In this document: positions 63,210 to 64,000 of the stretch, one piece after another
Numbering within the stretch: position 1 is the stretch's first letter
Layout of the letters: the number at the start of each line of letters is the position of its first letter
Assembly: GCA_031769625.1 (NCBI GenBank)
Contig: JAUIMM010000578.1
Coordinates: 331,001-395,000 of the forward strand
From: Taudactylus pleione
Lineage: Eukaryota; Chordata; Amphibia; Anura; Myobatrachidae
Direction: 5' to 3'
Length of the DNA stretch: 64,000 nt
Made by a program: the position numbers and the translations under genes
Notes under the pieces: generated by a model
What the model was told of the DNA's origin: nothing
Seen by the model: only the letters and a program-made list of their open reading frames with translations
Databases searched by the model: none

Positions 63210-64000
63210 GCCTTGATAGTGCCACGGCCTGACCAATAGGGACCTGCTGGTGATGTGTCCCCTCCTTTTTATGGGATAATATTTCAAAACCATTTTTAAA
63301 AACCTCTGGGCTCATATACAGATTCGTTATTGGGGGTGACAAAAATCTAGGAATTGTGGGTGAATACGCCCTAAATTCTGCTCCGACCAAACCAAAAAGT
63401 ATAAAAAAATCCATGCCCCCTCCTCAGAACGTTTTAGGTAATAAGAGTTGATTTTAAATGGCATTACTAGGATGGCAAATAAATGGACTTATCCCTTATC
63501 CAGCTGTTTGTGACATTGCAAGAGGTTGGTAAATGCTCCCCTTGAAAACAGGTTCAGATGGAGATCTATTTTCTGTTCTGGAGAGCTAACAATCTAAAAT
63601 GAATCATTCATTGAGCTGTAGTAAAGGATGAGCAAGACATTTGTCTTCATGCTCTGCCAGTCACTGAGAGGTAAACGATCTGTCAGTGCTAATTACGCCA
63701 TCAGTCAGGATGAATGAGCCTGGAGGGAAGGGCTGAGGTGTGCAGTAGTGGGGGGAAGAATACACTTTGTTCCAATATTTTGATAAACATTTGTCTTTGA
63801 TAAATCTGTCAACCCCAGTGGCCAGGCTGTTTAACCCCGGGATCCAGGCAAAGGGTTTTTTTTTTGTATTCAGAACAAAGTAACTGCTACTATGTGGCTT
63901 GTTGTGTTCTACTAATTTACTTGAGTGGTTGATGACAAGGAGGACAGAATAGGTGTTCACAAAAGCCCATTTTTGCAGGCAAAATCATTTGAAATCTTTA
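63210..64000. other. ASS1 intron, nothing recognised
   Basis: No exon or complete repeat found before the window ends. Confidence 0.4.

Overview
The window looks like a stretch of a large, repeat-rich vertebrate genome, most likely an amphibian (probably a frog). The reasons are GT-AG introns of up to 11.5 kb, a Tc1-type transposon with long inverted repeats, very many short non-autonomous DNA transposons, and an animal argininosuccinate synthase sequence. No prokaryotic features are present. The species call is inference.

Only one protein-coding gene is clearly present: argininosuccinate synthase 1 (ASS1), plus strand, in seven coding exons (28881-28995, 33606-33674, 34533-34721, 44449-44505, 46164-46238, 57720-57790, 58782-58812). 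They join in frame to give the first 200 codons, about half of the roughly 412-residue enzyme. The rest lies past the right edge. A TATA-like box and possible non-coding first exon lie near 12.43-12.48 kb. A separate possible exon at 4289-4377 has an ATG that would read in frame into the first ASS1 coding exon if spliced to it.

Layout. 0-28 kb: upstream/intergenic or 5' intron DNA with a 2.4 kb minisatellite (1813-4207), then a series of MITEs, foldback elements and hAT insertions. 28-59 kb: the ASS1 exons and introns. The introns hold a 1643 bp Tc1-like transposon with a broken transposase (40023-41665), remnants of a LINE and a mariner-like gene, and a 5.2 kb satellite of 50 bp units (49170-54370). 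59-64 kb: intron with a hairpin-chain element, a transposon carrying a 24 bp minisatellite, and a 1.3 kb element packed with TTAGGG-like repeats.

The most unusual feature is a family of ten elements of about 440-580 bp (plus shorter derivatives), bounded by GGGCCTGATTCAGA-like inverted repeats. In several copies a direct 3 bp target duplication can be read. Almost their whole length is a chain of about 11 back-to-back hairpins. Two subfamilies differ in stem sequence but keep the pairing. Many other elements share the same ends and 3 bp duplications, and several are nested, which allows relative dating.
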